Source: Cedecea selenatireducens
GTDB taxonomy: Bacteria > Pseudomonadota > Gammaproteobacteria > Enterobacterales > Enterobacteriaceae
DNA length: 64,000 nt
NCBI RefSeq assembly: GCF_042138895.1
Contig: NZ_JBHIKW010000002.1
Coordinates: 477,808-541,807, forward strand
Reading direction: 5' to 3'
In this document: piece after piece, positions 18,139 to 26,900 of the stretch
How the letters are laid out: each line of letters begins with the position of its first letter
How positions within the stretch are numbered: position 1 is the stretch's first letter
Program-made: the position numbers and the translations under genes
Notes under the pieces: generated by a model
The model's database searches: none
Told to the model about the DNA's origin: nothing
What the model saw: only the letters and a program-made list of their open reading frames with translations

Positions 18139-18161
18139 AAGATGCATTTAAAATGCAATTT
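18139..18161 (+). promoter_or_regulatory. NsrR operator of hmp
   Basis: Two 11-base half-sites around one central base: AAGATGCATTT and AAATGCAATTT. The left half equals the NsrR consensus, the right half differs at two of eleven positions. It ends 28 bp before the hmp ATG. NsrR represses hmp until nitric oxide damages its iron-sulfur cluster. Confidence 0.85.
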
Positions 18162-18189
18162 ATACACTACGCTGTTTATGGAGACCGCC

Positions 18190-19380
18190 ATGCTAGACGC
18201 ACAAACCATCGCCGTTGTTAAGTCGACTATCCCTCTGCTGGCCGCCACCGGCCCCAAGCTCACCGCCCACTTCTACGAGCGTATGTTCAGCCATAACCCT
18301 GAGCTGAAAGAGATTTTTAATATGAGCAACCAGCGCAACGGCGACCAGCGTGAAGCGCTGTTCAACGCTATTTGCGCCTATGCGGCAAACATTGAAAACC
18401 TGGCCGCGCTGCTGCCTGCCGTGGAGAAAATCGCCCAGAAGCACACCACCTTCCAGATCCAACCCGAGCAGTACAACATCGTGGGCGGCCACCTGCTGGC
18501 AACCCTGGACGAGATGTTCAGCCCGGGGCAGGAAGTGCTGGACGCGTGGGGTAAAGCCTACGGCGTGCTGGCTCAGGTCTTCATTAACCGCGAGTCGGAG
18601 ATTTACCAGGATAACGCCGCTAAGCAGGGCGGTTGGGAAGGCACTCGTCCCTTCACCATCGTTGAGAAAAAGGAACAAAGCTCGCTGATCGCCAGCTTTG
18701 AACTGATTCCGCTCGACGGCGGCCCGGTGGCAGATTACCAGCCAGGACAATACCTTGGCGTCTGGCTGAAGCCCGCCGGTTTCCCGCATCAGGAAATTCG
18801 CCAGTATTCTTTGACCCGCCAGCCGAACGGTAAAAGCTACCGTATCGCCGTGAAGCGTGAAGATAAGGGCATGGTCTCAAACTGGCTGCACAATCACGCT
18901 CAGGCCGGGGATCGGGTGCATCTTGCCTCGCCGGCAGGGGATTTTTTCATGGACGTTAAACCAGAAACGCCGGTGACGCTGATCTCCGCAGGCGTGGGCC
19001 AAACGCCAATGCTTGCGATGCTGGATACGCTGGCGAACAGCGGCCATCAGGCACAGGTAAACTGGCTGCACGCTGCCGAACACGGCGGGGTCCACGCGTT
19101 CAACGAGGAAGTGAAAGGGCTTGGCGCTAAGCTGCCGAAGTTTGAAAGCCACGTCTGGTACCGCGAGCCGTCCGCAGAGGATCGTGAACTGGCGCGCTTT
19201 AACCGCACGGGGTTGATGAACTTGCTGGAAATTGAAGGGAAATTAAGCGACCCGGCGATGCAGTTTTATCTCTGCGGCCCGATCAACTTTATGCGTTTTG
19301 CCGCAGAACAGCTGGTGAAGATTGGCGTGGATAAAGACAGCATTCACTATGAGTGTTTTGGCCCGCACAAGGTGATGTAG
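18190..19380 (+). CDS. hmp: Flavohaemoglobin, nitric oxide dioxygenase
   Basis: 396 residues as in E. coli Hmp. Residues 1-140 are a globin domain with the proximal histidine in AQKHTTFQI near residue 85; residues about 150-396 are an FAD- and NAD-binding reductase with RQYSLTR (FAD) and the GVGQTPMLAML nucleotide loop, ending in YECFGPHKVM. It oxidises nitric oxide to nitrate with O2 and NAD(P)H. The frame is open 16 codons further up, but homology and GGAG eight bases before the ATG at 18190 fix the start. An NsrR box lies just upstream, and a GC-rich repeat follows the stop. Confidence 0.97.
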   Translation: MLDAQTIAVVKSTIPLLAATGPKLTAHFYERMFSHNPELKEIFNMSNQRNGDQREALFNAICAYAANIENLAALLPAVEKIAQKHTTFQIQPEQYNIVGGHLLATLDEMFSPGQEVLDAWGKAYGVLAQVFINRESEIYQDNAAKQGGWEGTRPFTIVEKKEQSSLIASFELIPLDGGPVADYQPGQYLGVWLKPAGFPHQEIRQYSLTRQPNGKSYRIAVKREDKGMVSNWLHNHAQAGDRVHLASPAGDFFMDVKPETPVTLISAGVGQTPMLAMLDTLANSGHQAQVNWLHAAEHGGVHAFNEEVKGLGAKLPKFESHVWYREPSAEDRELARFNRTGLMNLLEIEGKLSDPAMQFYLCGPINFMRFAAEQLVKIGVDKDSIHYECFGPHKVM

Positions 19381-19393
19381 TTCAGTACGGATG

Positions 19394-19461
19394 CCCCTCA
19401 CCCCAGCCCTCTCCCCAAAGGGGCGAGGGGGTAAAGGACAGATTCTGCCCAAGGGTGAGGG
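19394..19461. repeat. GC-rich palindromic repeat, copy 1 (short form)
   Basis: A 68-bp element bounded by CCCCTCACCC and its inverse GGGTGAGGG, with an inner stem CTCCCC/GGGGCGAG. The first 36 bases match a second copy at 23890-23989 with four differences. It fills the gap between the convergent hmp and glnB genes and probably also works as a two-way transcription terminator. Confidence 0.7.
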
Positions 19462-19473
19462 TAAAAATCTACA

Positions 19474-19812
19474 TCAAATCGCCGCGTCGTCTTCTTCACC
19501 GGTACGGATACGCACCACGCGCGCCACATCGAAGACGAAAATCTTGCCGTCGCCGATCTTGCCGGTCTGAGCCGTACGAATAATGGTATCCACGCAGGTA
19601 TCAACGATGTCGTCGGTGACCACGATTTCAATTTTTACTTTCGGCAGAAAATCCACCATGTACTCGGCACCGCGGTACAGTTCGGTGTGCCCTTTCTGAC
19701 GGCCAAAGCCTTTAACTTCCGTCACCGTCATGCCGGTGATGCCTACTTCAGCCAGCGCTTCACGCACATCGTCCAGTTTGAAAGGTTTAATAATCGCATC
19801 AATTTTTTTCAT
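19474..19812 (-). CDS. glnB: Nitrogen regulatory protein PII
   Basis: 112 residues starting MKKIDAIIKPFKLDDVREAL, as in E. coli GlnB. The uridylylated Tyr51 lies in the T-loop ELYRGAEY. The trimeric cytoplasmic protein signals nitrogen and 2-oxoglutarate status to GlnE and NtrB. The frame is open for 18 more codons upstream, but homology places the start at 19812; the ribosome binding site is weak (GGGGAT further up). It lies 65 bp behind glrR in the same direction and is probably the last gene of the glrK-qseG-glrR-glnB operon, as in E. coli. Confidence 0.97.
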   Translation of the reverse strand: MKKIDAIIKPFKLDDVREALAEVGITGMTVTEVKGFGRQKGHTELYRGAEYMVDFLPKVKIEIVVTDDIVDTCVDTIIRTAQTGKIGDGKIFVFDVARVVRIRTGEEDDAAI

Positions 19813-19877
19813 GGTATTACCGGTATCCCCGCGCGGCGTTTTTACTATTAGTAATCGGTTGCTCACACTATCACAGC

Positions 19878-21215
19878 CTACTCTTTAAAGTCATTGGCCT
19901 CGAGTTCATGCCTCGCCAGTAATTTATAGAATTCGGTTCGGTTACGCCCCGCCATACGTGCAGCATGGGTGACATTCCCCTTGGTAATTTGCAGCAGCTT
20001 ACGTAGATAGTTTAGCTCGAACTGGTTGCGGGCTTCGACAAATGTCGGCAAGGCGGTGTTTTCACCTTCCAGCGCCTGCTCCACCAGCGCTTCGCCAATC
20101 ACCGGGGCTGAGGTTAGCGCCACGCATTGCTCAATGACGTTCACCAGCTGGCGCACGTTACCCGGCCAGCTCGCCGTCATCAGGCGCTTCATGGCATCGG
20201 TCGAGAAACTACGAACGAACGGCTTATGCCTGTCGGCGGACTGACGTAATAAATGATTCGCCAGCAGCGGGATATCTTCAGCACGTTCGTGCAAGGCAGG
20301 GATTTTCAGGTTCACGACATTAAGGCGATAGAAGAGATCTTCACGAAACTCGCCGCGCTCCATCGCTTTAGGCAGGTCCCGGTGCGTGGCGGAGATAATG
20401 CGCACGTCAATGTCCAGGTCGCGGTTGCTGCCCAGCGGACGAACTTTCCGCTCCTGCAGGACACGCAGCAGCTTAACCTGGAGCGGAATCGGCATATCAC
20501 CGATTTCATCGAGAAACAGGGTTCCGCCTTCCGCCGCCTGGAACAGCCCTTCACGGCTGCTGACCGCGCCGGTAAACGCCCCGCGCGCATGACCAAACAG
20601 CTCGGACTCCAGCAGCTGCTCCGGCAACGCGCCACAGTTAATGGCGATAAAAGCTTTTTTACTGCGTGGGCTGGCGTTGTGTATCGCCTGAGCCAGGATC
20701 TCTTTCCCGGTCCCGCTTTGCCCGTTAATCAACACGCTGACGTCCGACTGCGCCACCATGCGAGCCTGTTCGAGCAGGCGCTGCATAATTGGGCTGCGGG
20801 TCACAATGGTATCCCGCCACATGTCATCTCCGGCAATGACCGTATGCTCCAGCGCATTGTCGATGGCCTGATAGAGCGCATCTCTGTCTACCGGTTTAGT
20901 CAGGAAGCTGAACACGCCCTGCTGGGTCGCCGCCACGGCATCCGGAATGGAACCGTGGGCGGTCAGAATGATCACCGGCAATCCCGGCTGACCTTTTTGG
21001 ATCTCCGCGAACAGCGCCATGCCGTCCATTTCATCCATTCTGAGATCGCTAATCACCAGATCGATTTTTTCTCGCGCAAGGACCTTCAGCCCTTCGGCGC
21101 CGCTTTCCGCCGTGGTGACCGTATAGCCCTCGCTCGAAAGGCGCATTCCCAGCAGCTTGAGCAGGCCAGGATCGTCATCCACTAACAATAAGCGCGCGGG
21201 TTTCCTTTGCGTCAT
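19878..21215 (-). CDS. glrR: Sigma-54-dependent response regulator GlrR
   Basis: 445 residues. A receiver domain (1-120) with the acidic pocket VDDD and phospho-acceptor Asp57 in ISDLRMDEMDG; a sigma-54 AAA+ domain with Walker A NGQSGTGKE near residue 165, the GAFTGA loop that touches sigma-54, and Walker B FLDEIGDM; and a C-terminal Fis-type helix-turn-helix (NVTHAARMAGRNRTEFYKLL). GlrR activates the glmY promoter, whose sites lie upstream of glrK. The ATG overlaps the qseG stop as ATGA, so translation is coupled. Confidence 0.97.
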   Translation of the reverse strand: MTQRKPARLLLVDDDPGLLKLLGMRLSSEGYTVTTAESGAEGLKVLAREKIDLVISDLRMDEMDGMALFAEIQKGQPGLPVIILTAHGSIPDAVAATQQGVFSFLTKPVDRDALYQAIDNALEHTVIAGDDMWRDTIVTRSPIMQRLLEQARMVAQSDVSVLINGQSGTGKEILAQAIHNASPRSKKAFIAINCGALPEQLLESELFGHARGAFTGAVSSREGLFQAAEGGTLFLDEIGDMPIPLQVKLLRVLQERKVRPLGSNRDLDIDVRIISATHRDLPKAMERGEFREDLFYRLNVVNLKIPALHERAEDIPLLANHLLRQSADRHKPFVRSFSTDAMKRLMTASWPGNVRQLVNVIEQCVALTSAPVIGEALVEQALEGENTALPTFVEARNQFELNYLRKLLQITKGNVTHAARMAGRNRTEFYKLLARHELEANDFKE

Positions 21216-21964
21216 GGTTTTGCCTCCGGCTGCGATTTGTTTGAAGCGTCGTCATCGTTGTCGTCCGAACTGTGCGTGTCCGGCACTAAATTGCTTCCCG
21301 GCTTGCGGCTTGAAAGCTGACGTTCAATATCGGTAAGGTTTTCCAGCTTGCGCGTGGTGAGGTCAAGCTGGCTGCGCAGGCGCTGCTGCTGCTCGCGCAG
21401 CGTATCCAGCTCGCCGTCGGTTGATTGCTGAAGCTTGCTGTAGCGCGTGCGCTCATCCGAGAGTTTGAGCAAAGAAGACTGGCCGTCGCGCCAAATCTCA
21501 AACAGAGAACGGACCTGCACCGGCACCTCATGGGTCATGGTGTCGAGCTGGGTCATGTAGCGGCGGCGCTCGGTCGGGGTAATTTTAGCCGTAGAGAGCA
21601 AAATGCCGCGCTTGAACGTATCCTGCCAGGTTTCTGCCGGCCACTGCCGAGCTTCCGCCCTGGCTTCTGCCGGCGGCAGGCGCTGGGCGCAGTCCATGCC
21701 GCGCAGCCAGTAAAGTGGATTGCTGCTGACGTCATGCCCCGTCAGCGCCCATATTTCGGCGCAGTCCGTGGACAGGTAATCAGGAATTTGTTGTTCCGGG
21801 ATATGCGGTTTGTGGGCCTCGTCAAGGCTGCTGGAAACGCTTTTGGCCACGCAGCCCGTCAGCAGTGCGGCACCTGCCAGTGCGCCGGATACCCAGCAAA
21901 TGAGGCGAGGCAAAGCCCCGCGGCGTGGCTCACGCAATAAAAGTACTTTCATCGTTTTAATCAT
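21212..21964 (-). CDS. qseG: QseG, outer-membrane lipoprotein of the GlrK/GlrR system
   Basis: 250 residues with a basic N-terminus, a hydrophobic segment and the lipobox ALLTGC (Cys38), so it is a lipoprotein. A long middle region is helical (coiled coil around residues 175-225), and the tail is rich in Asp, Ser and Asn. E. coli QseG is slightly shorter and is reported to interact with the sensor kinase GlrK/QseE. The gene lies between kinase and regulator, overlapping both. An ATG four codons further in (21952) is an alternative start; neither has a strong ribosome binding site. Confidence 0.9.
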   Translation of the reverse strand: MIKTMKVLLLREPRRGALPRLICWVSGALAGAALLTGCVAKSVSSSLDEAHKPHIPEQQIPDYLSTDCAEIWALTGHDVSSNPLYWLRGMDCAQRLPPAEARAEARQWPAETWQDTFKRGILLSTAKITPTERRRYMTQLDTMTHEVPVQVRSLFEIWRDGQSSLLKLSDERTRYSKLQQSTDGELDTLREQQQRLRSQLDLTTRKLENLTDIERQLSSRKPGSNLVPDTHSSDDNDDDASNKSQPEAKP

Positions 21965-23393
21965 TCTCAGGGAAAACCGGTAATTCGATACGGAAACAAA
22001 CTTCCGCGCTGTTAGCGTTAATCAGGCTAAGCTTTCCGTGCATGCGTCGAATGCAATCCCTGGCGATACTCAGTCCCAGGCCACTTCCCTTTACCGAACC
22101 CTTCCGCTGGTGACTACCCTGGAAGAAAGGCTCAAAAATCATCTCTTGTTCCGTCGCCGGAATCGGTTCGCCGGTATTCGCGACCTCAATGTGCAACATC
22201 GCGCCAACCTGCGAACTACGGAGATAAATGGTACCGGATTCACTGCCATAGTGCACCGCATTGGAGTAGAGATTATCCAGCACGCTCATCAGCAGAGTCG
22301 TTTCTGCCAGGCAGGCTTTCGGGCTTAGCTGAATCTCGGTATGCATCATTTTAGCTCTCGCCGGCAGGCTGTGCGCAGAGATAACCATTTCTAGCAGCGG
22401 GGCCAGCTCGACCTTTTCCAGCGTTATCGCGGCGTCCGCCAGCTTGCGGTTATAGTCCAGCAGCTGTTCAATCAGCCTTTGCAGATGGCGGCTGCTGCTG
22501 TCGAGTATGGCCACAACCTCTTTCTGGTCGGCATTTAGCGGCCCGGCAACCTGATCGGCAAGCAGTTCCGTCCCTTCCCGCATGCTGGCAAGAGGCGTTT
22601 TTAATTCATGGGAAAGATGGCGGAGAAATTCATGCCGCTGGGATTCAAGCCAGGCCAGGCGCTCGCTAAGCCAGACAATGCGCTGCCCCACGGAGCGTAG
22701 CTCTCTTGGCCCTTTAAACACCTCGCTATTGCCAAGCGTACGCCCTTCCCCCAGCCGATTGATCATCCGTTCAATGCCTTTGACCGGGCCGATAATCATA
22801 CGGGTGAAGATGATAACCAGGCCAAGGCTCAGCAGAAACAGCACCAGCGCCTGCCAGCCGAAGAACTGGCCTCGCTCGGCGATTTCCTGCTGAAGCTGTT
22901 GCCCACGGGAGAACACCACCGTCCTGGTCGCCTGAACCATTTCGGCATTGGCCGAAGCAAACTGTTCAAGCTGGTTCGCCGCCGCGGCTTCTGGCCCGCT
23001 GTTTTTACATTTTAGTTCGGTAAGGTCGCTCAATGACTGACTGAGCGATTGATAAAGCCTGGGATCGGGTAGAACAGATGAATGGGCTTCGAGCATTTGA
23101 GCATAGCGCTGGCGCTGGCCCTGATACAGTTGAGCAAGGCGGGAGTCATCCAGCACGCAGTATTGCCGGTAGCTGCGCTCCATTTCCAGAGCAATATTGG
23201 TCATCGCCTCGCTGCGGCGAGCGTCAATCAGCGTGGTGCGGTTAGTCAGCGCGGCCTGGGCGCTTAGCGCGTTCAGGCTTTGCCAGGCCTGCCAGGCAAG
23301 CACCAGCAGCGGTACCAGCACTAATAAGAAGGCCATCATGACAAGCTGGCGCAAAGATCGAGGGAAAAAATGCCACTGGTTCAATAGCTTCAT
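21957..23393 (-). CDS. glrK: Sensor histidine kinase GlrK (QseE)
   Basis: 478 residues: transmembrane segment near 15-35, a periplasmic helical region, a second segment near 178-200, a HAMP linker (GPVKGIERMINRL), and a kinase core with the H-box FLRHLSHELKTPLAS, N-box DNLYSNAVHYG and G-box GSGLGLSIA. It phosphorylates GlrR and so controls GlmY synthesis in response to envelope or amino-sugar signals. It is the first protein gene of the operon; the glmY RNA gene lies directly upstream in the same direction. Confidence 0.97.
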   Translation of the reverse strand: MKLLNQWHFFPRSLRQLVMMAFLLVLVPLLVLAWQAWQSLNALSAQAALTNRTTLIDARRSEAMTNIALEMERSYRQYCVLDDSRLAQLYQGQRQRYAQMLEAHSSVLPDPRLYQSLSQSLSDLTELKCKNSGPEAAAANQLEQFASANAEMVQATRTVVFSRGQQLQQEIAERGQFFGWQALVLFLLSLGLVIIFTRMIIGPVKGIERMINRLGEGRTLGNSEVFKGPRELRSVGQRIVWLSERLAWLESQRHEFLRHLSHELKTPLASMREGTELLADQVAGPLNADQKEVVAILDSSSRHLQRLIEQLLDYNRKLADAAITLEKVELAPLLEMVISAHSLPARAKMMHTEIQLSPKACLAETTLLMSVLDNLYSNAVHYGSESGTIYLRSSQVGAMLHIEVANTGEPIPATEQEMIFEPFFQGSHQRKGSVKGSGLGLSIARDCIRRMHGKLSLINANSAEVCFRIELPVFPEND

Positions 23394-23461
23394 CTCACAT
23401 TACCTGTATGACACGATGCTAGCCGCGATTGCGCGTGGTGGAAAGATGAGTTTGCCAGAAA

Positions 23462-23654
23462 CAATAAAGGCAGGGTCAAAAACCCTGCCTTTACTTAGGA
23501 ATTAGGTGGTGCCTTACTCAACGTTTCGCCCGGAGCATGATAAGCCCGAAGGCATTTATCAAATATTGGACGGCAGGCACCTTTTTGTGCGTCATTCGGC
23601 GGTTTATGTAGTCTGTCTGAGAAGACGCTGACATAAGAGATTGAATGAGCCACT
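23462..23654 (-). ncRNA. glmY: GlmY small RNA
   Basis: The minus strand from 23654 begins AGTGGCTCATTCA and contains CTTATGTCAGC and CTACATAA, which match E. coli GlmY as I remember it (about 184 nt). It lies between purL and glrK, the known place of glmY, and ends in a clear terminator at 23466-23492. A -24/-12 promoter stands at the right distance upstream. GlmY titrates the adaptor RapZ and thereby stabilises GlmZ and raises glmS expression. The 3' end is estimated from the terminator; the 5' end from the promoter spacing. Confidence 0.88.
23466..23492 (-). terminator. Terminator of glmY
   Basis: Stem GGCAGGG/CCCTGCC with the loop TTTTTGA on the minus strand and a T-rich tail. It forms the 3' end of the small RNA and partly insulates glrK from the glmY promoter. 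Confidence 0.88.
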
Positions 23655-23666
23655 GGCTGTTATTAA

Positions 23667-23682
23667 GCAGGTATCGTGCCAA
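23667..23682 (-). promoter_or_regulatory. Sigma-54 promoter of glmY
   Basis: The minus strand reads TTGGCACGATACCTGC: the GG and GC pairs are at the -24 and -12 spacing, close to the consensus TGGCAC-N5-TTGC. The GC is about 12 bases before the inferred GlmY 5' end. Confidence 0.85.
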
Positions 23683-23769
23683 CTTTAACTAAATGAAACT
23701 AACATATTGTTTTAATTGATATTAATTGATTAACGCAAAGAATATATTGTGACTGTTTTTTATTCTTAG

Positions 23770-23787
23770 TGTCGCCATTTTGCAACA
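23770..23787 (-). promoter_or_regulatory. GlrR site 1 upstream of glmY
   Basis: TGTC, ten bases, AACA: one mismatch to the GlrR motif TGTC-N10-GACA. Centre about 125 bp upstream of the GlmY start. Confidence 0.6.
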
Positions 23788-23832
23788 CTCTTTAACAACA
23801 ACCACCAAACCAATAAATATCAATGACTTAAA

Positions 23833-23850
23833 CGTCTCCTTTTGGAGACA
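23833..23850 (-). promoter_or_regulatory. GlrR site 2 upstream of glmY
   Basis: CGTC, ten bases, GACA: one mismatch to TGTC-N10-GACA. It lies inside the inverted repeat GTCTCC-TTTT-GGAGAC. Centre about 188 bp upstream of the GlmY start. Confidence 0.6.
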
Positions 23851-23865
23851 CATTAAAAGTGGATA

Positions 23866-23883
23866 TGTCGGGATTTAGTGACA
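23866..23883 (-). promoter_or_regulatory. GlrR site 3 upstream of glmY
   Basis: TGTC, ten bases, GACA: a perfect match to the GlrR motif. Centre about 220 bp upstream of the GlmY start; the region between the sites and the promoter is AT-rich, as expected where IHF bends the DNA. Confidence 0.7.
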
Positions 23884-23889
23884 AAAAAG

Positions 23890-23989
23890 CCCCTCACCCT
23901 GGCCCTCCCCCCAGAGGGGCGAGGGAAACGGATCGGAGCCTTTCAACTTTTTTCCCCCTCTCCCTTTTAGGGAGAGGGCGGGGTGAGGG
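23890..23989. repeat. GC-rich palindromic repeat, copy 2 (long form)
   Basis: About 100 bp bounded by CCCCTCACCC and GGGTGAGGG, with two inner stems (CTCCCCCC/GAGGGGCGAG and CCCTCTCCC/GGGAGAGGG). It begins four bases downstream of the purL stop and matches copy 1 at 19394-19461 at both ends; the middle is longer. It may also end purL transcription. Confidence 0.7.
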
Positions 23990-23992
23990 TAA

Positions 23993-26900
23993 TCAGCCCA
24001 GCTGTTTACGCGCGTTACGGAAAATGCGCATCCACGGGCTGTCTTCGCCCCACTCTGCCGGGTGCCAGGAGTTGCTCACGGTGCGGAACACACGCTCAGG
24101 GTGCGGCATCATGATTGTCACACGGCCGCTTTCGTTACTCACTGCCGTTATCCCGTTCGGTGAACCGTTCGGGTTAGCCGGATAGGTTTCCGTCACGTTC
24201 GCGAAGTTATCCACGAAGCGCAGCGCCACCAGCCCTTTGCTCTCAAGCGCGGCGAGATGAGCGGCATCACGGACTTCCACGCGACCTTCACCGTGAGAAA
24301 CCGCGATAGGCATATGCGAACCAGCCATGCCCTGCAGCAGCAGCGATGGGCTTGAAGTCACTTCAACCAGGCTGAAGCGCGCTTCAAAGCGATCGGACTG
24401 GTTACGCACAAAGCGCGGCCACAAATCACTGCCTGGAATCAGTTCACGCAGGTTGGACATCATCTGACAGCCGTTACAGACGCCAAGCGCCAGCGTTTCC
24501 GGGCGATGGAAGAAGGTTTCAAACTCATCGCGCACGCGAGCGTTGAACAGGATGGACTTCGCCCAGCCTTCCCCTGCACCCAGCACGTCGCCGTAAGAGA
24601 AGCCGCCGCAGGCCACCAGCGTGTGGAAACTTTCCAGACCGGTGCGGCCCGCCAGCAGGTCACTCATGTGAACGTCAATGGCGTCAAAGCCAGCACGGTG
24701 GAAGGCGGCAGCCATCTCAACGTGGGAGTTAACGCCCTGCTCGCGCAGGATAGCCACTTTAGGGCGCGCGCCGGTTGCGATGAACGGCGCGGCAATATCT
24801 TCTTTGATATCAAAGTTCAGCTTCACGTTAAGGCCAGGATCGTTGTCGTTAGCCTTCGCGTTGTGCTCTTCGTCGGCACAGGCCGGGTTATCACGCAGGC
24901 GCTGCATCTGCCAGGTGGTTTCTGCCCACCACATACGCAGCGTGGTACGACTTTCGCTGAACACCGCATGACCGTCAGCGCTGATGGTGAACCGGTCACC
25001 TTCAACGGCCTTACCGAGATAATGCACGCAATCCGCCAGGCCGTGTTCGGCCAACAGCGCCTCCACGCCCTCACGATCTTCGGCACGAACCTGGATAACG
25101 CCACCCAGCTCTTCGTTAAACAATGCGGCCAGGCGATCGCTGCCGAGGCCTGCGATGTCAACATCCACGCCGCAGTGGCCGGTAAAGGCCATTTCCGCCA
25201 GGGTGACCAGCAGGCCGCCGTCGGAGCGGTCGTGCCAGGCCAGCAGTTTGCGATCTGCAACCAGCGCCTGCATCGCGTCCCAGAAGCCTTTAAGCTGCTC
25301 AACGCTGCGCACGTCCGCTGGCTTGTCACCCAACTGGCGGTAAACCTGAGACAGCGCGGTGGCGCCCAGCGCGTTGTGGCCTTTGCCTAAATCGATCAGC
25401 AGCAGGGCGTTATCTTCGGTGCCAAGCTGCGGAGTCACGGTGCCACGCACGTCTTCCACGCGGGCAAACGCGGTAATCACCAGCGACAGCGGAGAAGTCA
25501 TCTCGCGCTGCTCGTTACCTTCCTGCCAGCGGGTTTTCATCGACATGGAGTCTTTGCCAACCGGGATGGTTATCCCCAGCGCCGGACAAAGCTCTTCGCC
25601 AACGGCCTTAACCGCTTCATACAGACCAGCGTCTTCACCAGGGTGACCGGCTGCGGCCATCCAGTTTGCAGACAGTTTGATGCGCTTCAGGGAACCGATT
25701 TGGGTTGCCGCGATGTTGGTTAATGCTTCGCCTACGGCCAGGCGACCGGAAGCCGCAAAGTCCAGCAGCGCAACTGGCGCACGTTCGCCGATAGACATCG
25801 CTTCGCCGTAGTAGCTATCCAGGCTGGCGGTGGTGACCGCGCAGTTTGCGACCGGGATCTGCCACGGGCCAACCATCTGATCGCGGGACACCATACCGGT
25901 TACCGTACGGTCGCCGATGGTCACGAGGAAGGTTTTTTCAGCCACCGTCGGCAGATGCAGAACGCGTTTCACCGCATCGGCAATGGAGATCTCGCTGCTG
26001 TTGAAGACTTCACCTTTGGCTTTCAGCGTCTCGACGTTACGCTCCATCTTCGGCGTTTTGCCGAGCAGCACGTCCAGCGGCATATCAATAGGCTGATTAT
26101 CAAAGTGGCTGTCGTTGAGCGTCAGGTGCTGTTCGGTGGTGGCTTCCCCAATCACCGCATACGGCGCGCGCTCGCGGCGGCAAAGTTCGTCAAACAGCGG
26201 CAGCTGCTCTGGCGCAACGGCCAGCACGTAGCGCTCCTGGGATTCGTTACACCAGACTTCAAGCGGGCTCATGCCCGGCTCGTCGTTAAGAATGTCGCGC
26301 AGTTCAAAGCGGCCGCCGCGGCCACCATCGCTGACCAGCTCAGGCATGGCGTTAGACAGGCCACCCGCGCCAACGTCGTGGATAAACAGAATCGGGTTGT
26401 CTTCGCCCATCTGCCAGCAGCGGTCGATCACTTCCTGACAGCGGCGTTCCATTTCCGGGTTATCACGCTGAACGGAAGCAAAATCTAAATCGGCATCGGA
26501 CTGGCCGGATGCCATAGACGACGCTGCACCGCCGCCGAGGCCGATGTTCATCGCCGGGCCACCCAGCACAATCAGCTTAGCGCCAGGGGTGATTTCGCCC
26601 TTCTGCACATGGTCGGCCCGGATGTTACCGATGCCGCCGGCGAGCATGATAGGTTTGTGGTAGCCGCGCAGCTCTACGCCGTTGTGGCTGTTAACCTGCT
26701 CTTCGTAGGTACGGAAGTAGCCGGTCAGCGCCGGACGGCCAAATTCGTTGTTGAATGCCGCCCCGCCCAGTGGGCCTTCGGTCATGATATCCAGCGCGGT
26801 AACGATGCGGTCTGGCTTACCAAAATCCTGTTCCCACGGCTGTTCAAAGCCTGGAATACGCAGGTTGGAAACGGAGAAACCGACCAGGCCAGCTTTTGGC

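Noticed and set aside
20253..21185. 310-codon frame opposite glrR
   Set aside because: Mirror frame of a well-supported gene; no recognisable domain.
24506..25390. 294-codon frame opposite purL
   Set aside because: Antisense shadow of purL without start signals.
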